A stretch of DNA of 64,000 nucleotides from Pterois miles (taxonomy: Eukaryota; Chordata; Actinopteri; Perciformes; Scorpaenidae). The stretch spans positions 22,204,501 through 22,268,500 of the forward strand of contig CAMQGK010000299.1 in NCBI GenBank assembly GCA_947000775.1, given 5' to 3'. The translations under genes were made by a program, and so were the position numbers. The notes beneath the pieces are model-generated. The model was not told where the DNA came from and did not search any database. It worked only from the letters and a program-made list of their open reading frames with translations. This document shows positions 43,285 to 55,444 of the stretch, piece after piece (position 1 is the first letter of the stretch; each line of letters begins with the position of its first letter).

Positions 43285-46200
43285 TCATGCGTAGCAGCAC
43301 TTGTGCATCTTGAGGTTCCGCTGGTCCGAATATCTCTTCCCACACCTGTCACAGATGAACTGCTTTCCGCCGGCGTGGACATGTCTCTTGTGCGTCCTCA
43401 GGTGGCTGCCCTGGCTGAAGGTCTTGCCGCAGACATCGCAGCCGTACGGCTTCTCGCCGGTGTGGACGCGCAGGTGCAGCTTCAGGCTGTTGGCGTTGTT
43501 GAACGTCTTGTCGCAGTAGCTGCAGGCGAACGGCCGCTCCGTGGAGTGCGTGCGGCCATGCGAGATCAGGCTGCTTTGCTGGCTGAACGTCTTGCCGCAT
43601 TCCTGGCAGCTGAACGGACGCTCGCCGGTGTGCGTCCTCCGGTGGATCTTCAGGTTCACTGACTGGCGGAAGGTTTTCCCGCAGAGGTCGCATTTGAATG
43701 GACGAACGCCGCTGTGGATCCTCTGGTGATTCTTGAGGTTGACGGCATGGCGGAAGGTTTTGTGACACTGCTCACATTTGAAGGGTTTCTGTCCGGTGTG
43801 GATGAGCTGGTGCGTTTTCAGCGTGACGGTTCGGGTGAACCCTTTACCGCAGATGCCGCACACAAACAGCTTCTTGCCGCTGTGGGTGTGGCCGTGACGG
43901 TGCAGGTTCTGCAGCAGGTTGAAGCGGCGGCCGCAGACCTCACAGCCGTACGGTTTCTCTCCCGTGTGGATGATGGCGTGTGTCTTCAGCTGCGTCTGCT
44001 TCGAGAAGCGTTTGTTGCATTCGGGGCACGAGTACGGCCGCTCGCCGGTGTGCGTCCTCATGTGGCTCTGCAGACTCTGCCGCTGGCGGAAGGCGCGGCT
44101 GCAGACGCTGCAGTTGAACGGCTTCTCGCCGGTGTGGACGCGCTGATGAGACTTCAAGTTGCTCTGAGACGTGAAGGATTTACCGCATGCCGTACATGTG
44201 AAGTATTTCCACGTTACGCTCTGCAGGACAAACTCCGGTGTGCTGGAGACTTTCTGCTGCTGCTGGAGGTCAGAGGTCACCGGTTGGGCCGCTTCAAACT
44301 CAGCTCCTGGAAGGAAAGACACAAACAGTTTAAACGACAAGTATTGATCAGGGATTGATAAAGAATCAATCACATACTGATCAGGTACTTACTCTCAGCG
44401 ATGGCCCCCAGGTCGACGTTACCATGTTCATCTTTAATGGTGACTGCCAGGACAAACGGGCTCTCAGTTCCCTCCTCTTGTTTGGTCTGCTGTCACACAA
44501 TGTACAGACGTCACAGTGAGGTCAGCGAATGCATCACTGATCAACAGGTGAGTCTTACCTGAACGGATCTGTGTTCGTCCAGTCGGACTCCATACGAGTG
44601 TTCCACCTCTGCGATGGAAGAAAATCACGCTATTATGACATCATCACGTGATGTGTCCTGATTGGCGGTGGCAGGGCCGGCATACGTACCGACGCGTGCG
44701 TCGTTGAGGACGTTGAGGACGTTAAGGATGCTGGTCTGCGGTTTCCTGGCGCTCCTTGCTGACTCCGGCTCCACCAGCAGTCTGGCTTCATCCACGATGT
44801 TCATGATCTTCCCCAAAGCCTCGTTTCCCAGAGTCTCCATGACGGAGGCAAACTGCACCTGACCCAGATCAGAGGTCAAACAGATGCCAACATCACACAC
44901 GTTTCTCACAATGTCGCCGAGCACCAAATTTCTATTTTTATTACCGTATTTTTCACACTATAAGGCGCACTTAAAATCCTTTAATTTTCTCAATAATCAA
45001 CAGTGCGCCTTATAATCCGGCGCGCCTTATGTATCAGTTCTGGTTGTGCTACTGCTCTCGAACCAATTTTATGTGGTACAGGGCGTCAAAAACCTGTCAA
45101 AATGTTTTATTATGACTTTGGTAGCTACGAAGCCACACCGCTGGATGGATTGTCGGAGCATTACGGTACTCACCGACACCGTCAGAACCAAAGTGAAGAA
45201 AACTACTTCGGAGCTCACCGCCAGTCTGGGTGGATTAACTAAAGAACTCACACTGCTAGATATCGGTGTCGACAGGTCGTTCAGAGTTAAACTGAGAGCT
45301 GCGTGGGAGCGTTGGATGACAGAAGGCCAACACACATTCACCAAGACAGGGAGGCAACGCCGGGCCAGTTCCTCCACTATCTGCCGATGGATCAGGAAGG
45401 CAGGAATCATCACTGAACAGCTAAGTAACAGCAACCAGACTGACTCGGATAATGACCAGAGCGCCGTATGTATGAAAATAGACACGTTCATTGTTAGTGC
45501 GCCTTATAGTGCCAAAAATCCGGTATTTAAAATGGGTAAAATGTGACTTCCTTGTAGAGCGGTGTGCAGCTCACTGATTGGCTCAGCCCCTCCTGACCTC
45601 ACTCTCTCTCACAAGCACAGTGATGACTGACCCGCTATCGTTAGCTCTGCCTCTCTATGCACACTCATAGTCAGGAAGCGAGGGAGGAAGGACTGCTGCC
45701 GCCGTTTCAACCTGTCGTCTTGAACTGAAATCTGCGTTCTGAACAGGGCTGGAACTAAACCACTGAATGCATCACACTGTTGTTTTATTTACACTTTTCA
45801 AACAGATGTTTCAGTGTGAACACCGATCAGTGGATTTTGGAAAGTGGCTCAGAACTGGATGAAAATGTTCCATCATAAATGGGTCAACAGATTATCTGGC
45901 TGTGTGAGAACGGTTCTAACGGTCCAGCAGAGGAGACTTCCATACAAGTACTGATCAGACAGCGTCAGCCTGCATGTTGGGTGGAACCCGCTTCACTTCA
46001 TCTTCTACTTCCTTTCACATCTTCACATTTGGTTTAGCGCCTTGTTGATGATCTTTAGAGTTAATATTCACTTTTATTTGCACTCTTTCCCTCAGCTCTT
46101 TTCCTCTGGATCAATAAAGTTTGATCTTATTTATCTGTTGTGTTTCTGTGATGACTTTAAGTGAAAATGATGGCTGTGGGTGTTCTGAGGAGGAAGAAGA

Positions 46201-49200
46201 TGAGGATGAGGAACAGGAAGACCAGCGACGGTCCACCATCATTAATCCTTCACAACCTCAGACACCAACATGTCAACTATCGCCGCACATTATGACATCA
46301 CATAATGTGACATCACGTCGCCATGGCTGCATGTAAAGGTACATTTCAAATTAGTGCCAACAATTCAGGTTTCAAGATAAAAGTCAGAGAATTTGCAAAC
46401 TTCATCTATTCAACACAGACACCAGTAATTCATTGTTACGAAGATTATTACACAGCGTTCATGAATCTGTGGTCATTTCTGACTTTATAACAGGCCGCTG
46501 CTACATATAACAGACCGTTGCTACGTATAACAGACCGTTGCTACGTATAACAGACCGTTGCAACGTATAACAGACCGATGCTACGTATAACAGACCGCTG
46601 CTACGTATAACAAACCGCTGCTACGTATAACAGACCGTTGCAACGTATAACAGACTGTTGCTACGTATAACAGACCGTTGCTACGTATAACAGACCGTTG
46701 CTACGTATAACAGACCGTTGCAACGTATAACAGACCGATGCTACATATAACAGACCGCTGCTACGTATAACAAACCGCTGCTACGTATAACAGACCGTTG
46801 CAACGTATAACAGACCGTTGCTACGTATAACAGACCGTTGCTACGTATAACAGACCGCTGCTACGTATAACAGACCGCTGCTACGTATAACAAACCGCTG
46901 CAACGAATAACAGACCGTTGCAACGTATAACAGGCCGCTGCTACGTATAACAGGCCGCTGCTACGTATAACAGACCACTGCTACATATAACAGGCAGCTG
47001 CTACGTATAACAGACCGTGGCAATGTATAACAGGCTGCTGCTACGTATAACAGACCGCTGCTACGTATAACAGGCCACTACTACGTATAACAGGCCGCTG
47101 CTACATATAACAGGCCGCTGCTACGTATAACAGACCGTTGCAACGTATAACAGACCGCTGCTACGTATAACAAACCGCTGCTACGTATAACAGACCGCTG
47201 CTACGTATAACATATAACAGACTGTTGCAACGTATAACAGACCGTTGCTACGTATAACAGACCGCTGCTACGTATAACAGGCCGCTGCTACGTATAACAG
47301 GCTGCTGCTACGTATAACAGACCGCTGCTACGTATAACAGACCGTTGCAACGTATAACAGACCGCTGCTACATATAACAGACCGCTGCTACGTATAACAT
47401 ATAACAGACCGTTGCTACGTATAACAGACCGTTGCTACGTATAACAGACCGCTGCTACGTATAACAGACCGCTGCTACGTATAACAGACCATTGCTACGT
47501 ATAACAGACCATTGCTACGTAAAACAGACCGCTGCTACGTATAACAGACCATTGCTACGTATAACAGGCCGCTGCTACGTATAACAGGCCGCTGCTACGT
47601 ATAACAGACCATTGCTACGTAAAACAGACCGCTGCTACGTATAACAGACCATTGCTACGTATAACAGGCCGCTGCTACGTATAACAGGCCGCTGCTACGT
47701 ATAACAGACCGCTGCTACGTATAACAGACCGAGTGGGCAGTCTATGGGAGTGGGCAGTCTGTGGGAGTGGGCAGTCTGAAGTGGGAGTGGGCAGTCTGAA
47801 GTGGGAGTGGGCAGTCTGAAGTGGGAGTGGGCAGTCTGAAGTGGAAGTGGGCAGTCTGTGGGAGTGGGCAGTCTGAAGTGGGAGTGGGAGTGGGCAGTCT
47901 GAAGTGGGAGTGGGCAGTCTGAAGTGGGAGTGGGAGTGGGCAGTCTGTGGGAATGGGCAGTCTGTGGGAATGGGCAGTCTGAAGTGGGAGTGGGCAGTCT
48001 GAAGTGGGAGTGGGCAGTCTGTGGGAATGGGCAGTCTGAAGTGGGAGTGGGAGTGGGCAGTCTATGGGAGGTTGACAGAGTGATGGACTGACTGAAGCAT
48101 CTCAGCACGTTGATAAAGGTTTGAAGCTGTACACTCGTACAAGGTATAACAGACCGCTGCTACATATAACAGACCGCTGCTACATATAACAGACCGCTGC
48201 TACGTATAACAAACCGCTGCTACGTATAACAGACCGCTGCTACATATAACAGACCGCTGCTACGTATAACAAACCGCTGCTACGTATAACAGACCGCTGC
48301 TACGTATAACATATAACAGACTGTTGCTACGTATAACAGACCGTTGCTACGTATAACAGACCGCTACTACGTATAACAGGCCGCTGCTACGTATAACAGA
48401 CCGCTGCTACGTATAACAGACCGCTGCTACGTATAACAGACCGCTGCTACGTATAACATATAACAGACTGTTGCAACGTATAACAGACCGCTGCTACGTA
48501 TAACAGACCGCTGCTACGTATAACATATAACAGACTGTTGCAACGTATAACAAACCGCTGCTACGTATAACAGACCGCTGCTACGTATAACATATAACAG
48601 ACCGTTGCTACGTATAACAGACCGTTGCTACGTATAACAGACCGCTGCAACGTATAACAGGCCGCTGCTATGTATAACAGACCGCTGCTACGTATAACAG
48701 ACCATTGCTACGTAAAACAGACCGCTGCTACGTATAACAGACCATTGCTACGTATAACAGGCCGCTGCTACGTATAACAGACCGTTGCTACGTATAACAA
48801 ACCGTTGCTACGTATAACAGACCGCTGCTACATATAACAAACCGCTGCAACGAATAACAGACCGTTGCAACGTATAACAGGCCGCTGCTACGTATAACAG
48901 GCCGCTGCTACGTATAACAGACCACTGCTACATATAACAGGCAGCTGCTACGTATAACAGACCGTGGCAATGTATAACAGGCTGCTGCTACGTATAACAG
49001 ACCGCTGCTACGTATAACAGGCCACTACTACGTATAACAGGCCGCTGCTACATATAACAGGCTGCTGCTACGTATAACAGACCGTTGCTACGTATAACAG
49101 ACCGTTGCTACGTATAACAGACCGCTGCTACGTATAACAAACCGCTGCTACGTATAACAGACCGTTGCAACGTATAACAGACCGTTGCTACGTATAACAG

Positions 49201-51040
49201 ACCGTTGCTACGTATAACAGACCGCTGCTACGTATAACAGACCGCTGCTACGTATAACAAACCGCTGCTACGTATAACAAACCGCTGCAACGAATAACAG
49301 ACCGTTGCAACGTATAACAGGCCGCTGCTACGTATAACAGACCGCTGCTACATATAACAGACCATTGCTACGTAAAACAGACCGCTGCTACGTATAACAG
49401 ACCATTGCTACGTATAACAGGCCGCTGCTACGTATAACAGACCGTTGCTACGTATAACAGACCGTTGCAACGTATAACAGACCGCTGCTACATATAACAA
49501 ACCGCTGCAACGAATAACAGACCGTTGCAACGTATAACAGGCCGCTGCTACGTATAACAGGCCGCTGCTACGTATAACAGGCCGCTGCTACGTATAACAG
49601 ACCACTGCTACATATAACAGGCAGCTGCTACGTATAACAGACCGTGGCAATGTATAACAGGCTGCTGCTACGTATAACAGACCGCTGCTACGTATAACAG
49701 GCCACTACTACGTATAACAGGCCGCTGCTACATATAACAGGCTGCTGCTACGTATAACAGACCGTTGCTACGTATAACAGACCGTTGCTACGTATAACAG
49801 ACCGCTGCTACGTATAACAAACCGCTGCTACGTATAACAGACCGTTGCAACGTATAACAGACCGTTGCTACGTATAACAGACCGTTGCTACGTATAACAG
49901 ACCGCTGCTACGTATAACAGACCGCTGCTACGTATAACAAACCGCTGCTACGTATAACAAACCGCTGCAACGAATAACAGACCGTTGCAACGTATAACAG
50001 GCCGCTGCTACGTATAACAGACCATTGCTACATAAAACAGGCCGCTGCTACGTATAACAGACCATTGCTACGTATAACAGGCCGCTGCTACGTATAACAG
50101 GCCGCTGCTACGTATAACAGACCATTGCTACGTATAACAGACCATTGCTACGTAAAACAGACCGCTGCTACGTATAACAGACCATTGCTACGTATAACAG
50201 GCCGCTGCTACGTATAACAGGCCGCTGCTACGTATAACAGACCATTGCTACGTATAACAGGCCGCTGCTACGTATAACAGGCCGCTGCTACGTATAACAG
50301 GCCGCTGCTACGTATAACAGACCGAGTGGGCAGTCTGTGGGAGTGGGCAGTCTGAAGTGGGAGTGGGCAGTCTGAAGTGGGAGTGGGCAGTCTGTGGGAG
50401 TGGGCAGTCTGAAGTGGGAGTGGGCAGTCTGAAGTGGGAGTGGGCAGTCTGAAGTGGGAGTGGGCAGTCTGTGGGAGTGGGCAGTCTGAAGTGGAAGTGG
50501 GCAGTCTGTGGGAGTGGGCAGTCTGTGGGAGTGGGCAGTCTGTGGGAATGGGCAGTCTGAAGTGGGAGTGGGAGTGGGCAGTCTGAAGTGGGAGGCTTCA
50601 GTAAGGTTGACAGAGTGATGGACTGACTGAAGCATCTCAGCACGTTGATAAAGGTGTGAAGCTGTACACTCGTACAGCTGATTTGTTTTAAAGGTAATAA
50701 ATAATAATTATGACAAAACAAAAACAAGAAAACAATTCACACAGTTCAAACTAAATACGTTGCAATTAAACAGCGTAAGAGAGCCATGACTAATGGCTGT
50801 GTAATGGTAGCTAATGACCAGGGACCCTGGTGGTCGAGTCACCCCGCTCCTCACCATCTTCTCCCGGCCGTTGACCTGCAGTTTGGACGGTGGAGGCGCC
50901 TCCTCTACGGTCCGGAGCTCCAGACGTTGCCGGCAGGCCGAGCCGTCCTCCACCAGCTTCTGGAGCTCCGCCACCGCAGCGTGGACCAGAGACTCCATGA
51001 CGGCGGCCAGCTGGGTGTGCAGGCCCGCGGAGGAGCTCAT
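43285..51040 (-). CDS. C2H2 zinc-finger protein, 11 fingers
   Basis: Five exons join in phase to 507 aa: 50855-51040, 44690-44858, 44559-44608, 44393-44489 and 43285-44306. The N-terminal part has two related blocks, SSSAGLHTQLAAVMESLVHA (exon 1) and VQFASVMETLGNEALGKIMN (exon 2), typical of teleost C2H2 proteins that lack KRAB. From about residue 202 to the end there are 11 tandem C2H2 fingers with TGEKP-type linkers. Finger 10 has a longer His spacing (HKRHVH), and the last finger has Cys in place of the second His (HKCC). The protein is probably a nuclear DNA-binding regulator; its targets cannot be read from the sequence. Exon 1 is separated by a 6-kb repeat-filled intron, so exon 2 onward could alternatively belong to a transcript with another start. 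The ETS-like CTTCCGG at 51250 could be promoter. I cannot assign a specific family member. Confidence 0.85.
44942..45525 (+). mobile_element. Pogo-type DNA transposon remnant
   Basis: The inverted ends TACCGTATTTTTCACACTAT and its counterpart near 45495-45525 frame the element, with TA at each border. An internal plus-strand frame encodes the C-terminal part of a DDE transposase (LRAAWERWMTEGQHTFTKTG, RRASSSTICRWI). The N-terminal DNA-binding region and most of the catalytic core are missing. It lies in intron 1 of the zinc-finger gene. Confidence 0.72.
45526..46490. other. Intronic sequence without identified features
   Basis: No repeats or exons recognised. A short frame with an acidic EEEEDEDEEQED stretch at 46178-46216 has no splice or domain support. 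Confidence 0.35.
46490..48140. repeat. Composite array module A (zinc-finger gene intron 1)
   Basis: About 60 units of 20-21 bp (CGTATAACAGACCGCTGCTA) are followed at 47730-48065 by a GGGAGTGGGCAGTCTGAAGT array. A unique 70-bp tail containing TTGACAGAGTGATGGACTGA then ends in ACACTCGTACA at 48140. Confidence 0.95.
48141..50686. repeat. Composite array module B, duplicate of module A
   Basis: The same three-part order as module A recurs. It has about 105 units of the CGTATAACAGACC type, then the GTGGGCAGTCTGAAGTGGGA array at 50325-50595, then the same tail at 50606-50678. Internal higher-order blocks containing the rare GCAACGAATAACAG and GGCAGCTGCTACG variants recur near 48845, 49505 and 49970. 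Confidence 0.95.
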
Positions 51041-51495
51041 CCTACCGGCTAACAGCCGCCGCTGCTCCCGCTGAACTGAACGAGGCTACCTGCGGCTAAC
51101 GGCTACTGCTAACCGGTTAGCAACATTAGCTGAGCTATGTGAGTTTATATGACGTAAAATTCATAAAAGAGACACTTTAGGAGAAAATAAAGTGTTCAGT
51201 AACCAGAAACTAGTGGAGACGGAAAATACAGGAAGTGTTTCTACCTCCTCTTCCGGGTCAGACTTCTTCTTCTTTAGTGTTATTGGAGCAGTTTAGGGGT
51301 GCCCCCTGCTGGACCGGATGTGGAGCAGGATATTAATAAATACAGCCTGTTATTATACTGTACTACTGCAAGTACTACTAAATACTCCACTAATAATCTC
51401 TACTACAACTGCGACCACTATTACTACCACCACTACTACTACTGCTACTACAACCACTACCACTGTTACTACTACTACCACCACTGGTAGTAGTT
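51041..51495. promoter_or_regulatory. Zinc-finger gene 5' flank and (ACT)n tract
   Basis: The first 250 bp are the likely 5' UTR/promoter, with CTTCCGG at 51250-51256. From 51400 to 51490 there is an ACT/ACC trinucleotide tract. Confidence 0.45.
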
Positions 51496-51828
51496 GGGGG
51501 CGGCAGTAGCTCAGTCTGTCGGGAGTTGGCTTGGGAACCGGAGGGTCACCGGTTCAAGTCCCGACATGGACCAAAAACTGAGTCTGAACTGGTAGCTGGA
51601 GAGGTGCCAGTTTACCTCTTGGGCACTGCCGAGGTGCCCCTGAGCAAGGCACCAAACCCCCAACTGCTCAGGGCGCTTGTCTGGAGCAGCCCCCTCACTC
51701 TGACATCTCTCCATTACTGCATGTGTGTGTGTGTTTGTGTGCATGTACCATGTATAAGTTAAAACAGAGTGTAAATTGAATTTCCCCACTGCGGGACGAA
51801 TAAAGGTTGATCTTCTTCTTCTTCTTCT
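51496..51828 (+). mobile_element. tRNA-derived SINE, copy 2
   Basis: The head GGCGGCAGTAGCTCAGTCTG, B-box-like GGTTCAAGTCC, conserved body and TTTCCCCACTGCGGGACGAA end are the same family as the copy at 41431. It ends in a (CTT)n tail. Confidence 0.85.
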
Positions 51829-52010
51829 ACAACTACTACTACAACTACCACCACTACTACTATTACTATTACTACTACTACCACTACTACTACCTCGACT
51901 ACTATGACTACTACTACAACTACCACTACTAGTACTACCACTACCGCTACTACTACCACTATCACTACCACTACCACTACTACTACTACTATTTCTACCA
52001 CTACTTATCA
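51829..52010. repeat. (ACT/ACC)n trinucleotide repeat
   Basis: Imperfect ACT/ACC repeats follow the SINE tail. Confidence 0.92.
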
Positions 52011-52124
52011 TTAAATAATAAATCAAATAAATAATAAAAGAAGTAATAAATTAGGAAACTAATAAAACAAATGATAAGATAAACAACTAGCCCAATAAAT
52101 AATGAAACTAGTAATAAAATGATG

Positions 52125-52625
52125 AATGGCAGCCTCTGGAGTGTGCTGCTGGGAGGAGGATCAGCACCTCTAAATCTGAGGCCGTGGTTCTGAAACTGAT
52201 GGACTGTCTCCTCCAGGTAGAGAAGGAGTCTCCACCCCAGTGAAGGAGTCCAGGTACCTCAGGTACCTCGGGGTCTGGTTCACTAGTGAGGGGACGATGG
52301 AGCGTGAGATCGGCCGGAGAACCGCAGCAGCGGGGCTGTGTTGGATTCGCTTTATGGCGTCTCCCTTAGAGACAGGGTGAGAAGTTCAGCCGTCCGTGAG
52401 GGACTTGGAGTACAGCTGCTCCTCTCGGTTGAAAGGAGCCAGTCGAGGTGGTTGATTTGTTTAGGATACCCCCCTAAGACCCAGGACTAGGTGGAGAGAC
52501 TATACCTCCTCACTGGGAACGTCTCGGGATCCCCCAGTCAGAGCTGGTTAATGTGGCCCAGGAAAGGGAAGTCTGGGGTCCCTGCTGGAGCTGCTGGTCC
52601 AGAGACCCGACCGGGATCAGAGGAC
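52125..52625 (+). mobile_element. Rex3/RTE-like LINE fragment
   Basis: Plus-strand segments in several frames match the C-terminal part of RTE-type reverse transcriptase. They include ISTSKSEAVVL near 52163, YLRYLGVWFTSEGTMEREIG near 52254-52315, SLRDRVRSSAVREGLGVQLL near 52363-52425, and VERSQSRW near 52430. Frameshifts, a stop and a deletion show it is dead. Confidence 0.72.
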
Positions 52626-53004
52626 GAAAATAAGATGAGAATAAAACTCTTCATCTGTAGGACAACATGCAGGAAAGGAAACACATTTAGTTTGAATCAA
52701 GTTTTAATTTTCACATTAAAGTAAAAACAGAGAAAAAGAAACTTTTTTTCTTCACTTATTTCACTTCAAACCAATCAGAAGCCTCGAAGTAGCAAGCAGC
52801 GATTGACTGGTCTGTAACCTGTCATTGACATCACTTCCTGTCATTCTGCTGGACGAGGAGATTCTTTTTGTTCTGCCGGTCCAACACGCCGTCCAGAGGA
52901 CGCCGTCCGTCCTGACAGACAGAGACATGTTGAGTGGACGGATTCACAGTCTGAGCATGTGTAGCGCTGCACTACATGTTTTCATTTACTTCTGTTACCA
53001 CACA

Positions 53005-54068
53005 CTTAAGACCCCAGATGTCAGAGGTCAGAGAACAGAGGTCAGAGGACAGAGTCAGAGGTCAGACGACAGAGAACAGAGTGAGAGGTCAGAGGACAGA
53101 GTCAGAGGTCAGAGGTCAGAGGACAGAGTCAGAGGACAGAGTCAGAGGTCAGACGACAGAGGACAGAGTGAGAGGTCAGAGGACAGAGTCAGAGGTCAGA
53201 GGTCAGAGGTCAGAGGACAGAGTCAGAGGACAGAGTCAGAGGTCAGAGGACAGAGTCAGAGGTCAGAGTACAGAGGTCAGAGGACAGAGGACAGAGTCAG
53301 AGGTCAGAGGACAGAGTCAGAGGACAGAGGTCAGAGTCAGAGGTCAGAGGACAGAGTGAGAGGTCAGAGGACAGAGTCAGAGGTCAGAGGACAGAGTGAG
53401 AGGTCAGAGGTCAGAGTCAGAGGTCAGAGTCAGAGGTCAGAGGACAGAGTCAGAGGTCAGAGGACAGAGTCAGAGGTCAGAGGACAGAGTCAGAAGTCAG
53501 AGGACAGAGTCAGAGGACAGAGGTCAGAGGACAGAGGACAGAGGTCAGAGGACAAAGTCAGAGGTCAGAGGACAGAGGTCAGAGGACAGAGTCAGAGGAC
53601 AGAGTCAGAGGTCAGAGGACAGAGTCAGAGGTCAGAGGACAGAGTCAGAAGTCAGAGGACAGAGTCAGAGGACAGAGGTCAGAGGACAGAGGTCAGAGGA
53701 CAAAGTCAGAGGTCAGAGGACAGAGGTCAGAGGACAGAGTCAGAGGTCAGAGGACAGAGGTCAGAGGACAGAGGTCAGAGGACAGAGTCAGAGGACAGAG
53801 TCAGAGGTCAGAGGACAGAGTCAGAGGACAGAGGTCAGAGGACAGAGGACAGAGGTCAGAGGACAAAGTCAGAGGTCAGAGGACAGAGGTCAGAGGACAG
53901 AGTCAGAGGTCAGAGGACAGAGGTCAGAGGACAGAGGACAGAGTCAGAGGACAGAGGTCATAGGTCAGAGGTGAGAGGTCAAAGGTCATAGGTCAGAGTT
54001 AGAGGACGGAGGTCAGAGTCAGAGGTGAGAGGACAGAGTCAGAGGTGAGAGGTCAGAGGTCAGAGTAT
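53005..54068. repeat. AGAGGTCAGAGGACAGAGTC array
   Basis: About 1 kb of interleaved 8-10 bp units (AGAGGTC, AGAGGAC, AGAGTC) with higher-order blocks. For example, a block around 53470-53560 recurs at about 53640. The open frame rich in R, G, Q, S, E and D is repeat translation. Confidence 0.95.
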
Positions 54069-54069
54069 T

Positions 54070-54300
54070 GGACCGACCCATTCTTGGGTGTGGACTAACC
54101 TGGTCCTAAGTTTTAGACCGACATGGTACTAAGTGTTGGACCGACACGGTACTAAGTGTTGGACCGACCCGGTCCTGAGTATTTGACCGACCCATTCTTG
54201 GGTGTTGGACCGACCCAATCCTGAGTATTGGACCGACCCATTCTTGGTTGCTGGACTGACCTGGTCCTTGGTGTTGGACTGACCCGGTCCTGGGTGTTGC
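54070..54300. repeat. 23-bp array carrying the ankyrin exon donor
   Basis: About ten 23-bp units extend from the exon edge at 54284. In sense orientation each resembles AACACCCAGGACCGG followed by GTCAGTCC, so about 15 nt of exon end plus its 5' splice site are repeated. Confidence 0.88.
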
Positions 54301-54599
54301 AGCCAGCTCCAGCTTCAGCTCCACACTGAATCAGGTGTCCGGTCCTCACAGAGACATGAAGAGCAGAACTGTCCAACTACAATACACAACACAGTGGAGA
54401 TGAAATGATGGTGGAAGCAGTGGTAGTTACCAGATACAGTATTACTAGCAGTAGTGCTAGTTTAGTAGTAGTAGTTGTAGTAATGTGTGTAGTGTTACCT
54501 TGTCTTTTGCAGTAATATTTGCTCTGTGGTTCAACAGCACTTTGAGGACAGACAGACGTCCTCCTCGACAGGCAGCGTGGACACAAGTGGACCACAGCT

Positions 54600-55185
54600 G
54601 GACAGAATATTGGATTAAAACTAGTACCAATACTGGATTCAACTGGTATCAACACTGGACTAAGACCGGTATCAACACTGGATTAAGACTAGTATCAACA
54701 TTGGATCAAAACTGGTATCAGCACTGGATTAAAACTGGTACCAATACTGGATTCAACTGGTATCAACACTGGATTAAAACTGATACCAATACTGGACTAA
54801 GACTGGTATCAACACTGGATTAAAACTGGTATCAACACTAGATTAAAACTGGTACCAATATTGGATTAAGACTGGTATCAACACTGGATTAAAACTGGTA
54901 TCAACACTGGATTAAAACTGATACCAATACTAGACTAAGACTGGTATCAACACTGGATTAAAACTGGTATCAACACTGGATTATAACTGGTACCAATACT
55001 GGATTAAGACTGGTATTAACACTGGATTAAAACTGGTACCAATACTGGATTAAAACTGGTATCAACACTGGATTATAACTGGTACCAATACTGGATTAAG
55101 ACTGGTATTAACACTGGATTAAAACTGGTACCAATGCTGGATTAAGACTGGTATCAACATGGTATTAAAACTGGTATCAACACTC
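54600..55185. repeat. GGATTAAAACTGGTATCAACACT array
   Basis: About 25 units of 20-23 bp alternate between GGTATCAACACT and GGTACCAATACT. The array begins at the acceptor side of the 54499-54597 ankyrin exon. Confidence 0.93.
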
Positions 55186-55444
55186 TGTATATATATTGTA
55201 TGTATATACAATGTACCCTGTCTGACCTGTCAGTATCTGAAGAAGAGATAATATATTAGTACTGAAGTAGTCAGTATTTAGTAGTAGTAGTATAGCAGTC
55301 AGTATTTTTTTTAGTAAAAGTACCAATACCACGGTGTAGAATATTATTGGACTTCAGAGAGAGTAGAGCATTCTTATGAATTATTTATGAATTTTTTTGA
55401 ATATTTTTCGGGCATTTTTCTGGCTATTTTTAAAATTTCATAAT

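Larger units (their letters stand above)
52831..54597 (-). pseudogene. ankrd1/ankrd2-like ankyrin gene, partial or decaying
   Basis: Three minus-strand exons are recognisable. 54499-54597 is exactly 99 nt (33 codons); its CVHAACRGGRLSVLKVLLNH matches an ankyrin repeat of ANKRD1, including AKDK at its end. 54284-54376 (31 codons) begins LDSSALHVSVRTGH, like the next ANKRD1 repeat, but is two codons short. 52831-52911 carries DGRRPLDGVLDRQN, resembling the ANKRD1 C-terminal GKTPMDLVLHWQN segment, then a stop. The expected repeat between the last two exons was not found, and only minisatellite lies there. No upstream exons were found to 64000. ANKRD1 adjoins RPP30 in human, which fits the location. 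It may be a relic, or a gene whose other exons I missed; I favour decay. Confidence 0.6.

Noticed and set aside
52825..53991. 388-residue frame rich in R, G, Q, S, E and D
   Set aside because: Translation of the AGAGGTCAGAGGACAG array; no conserved residues beyond the repeat.
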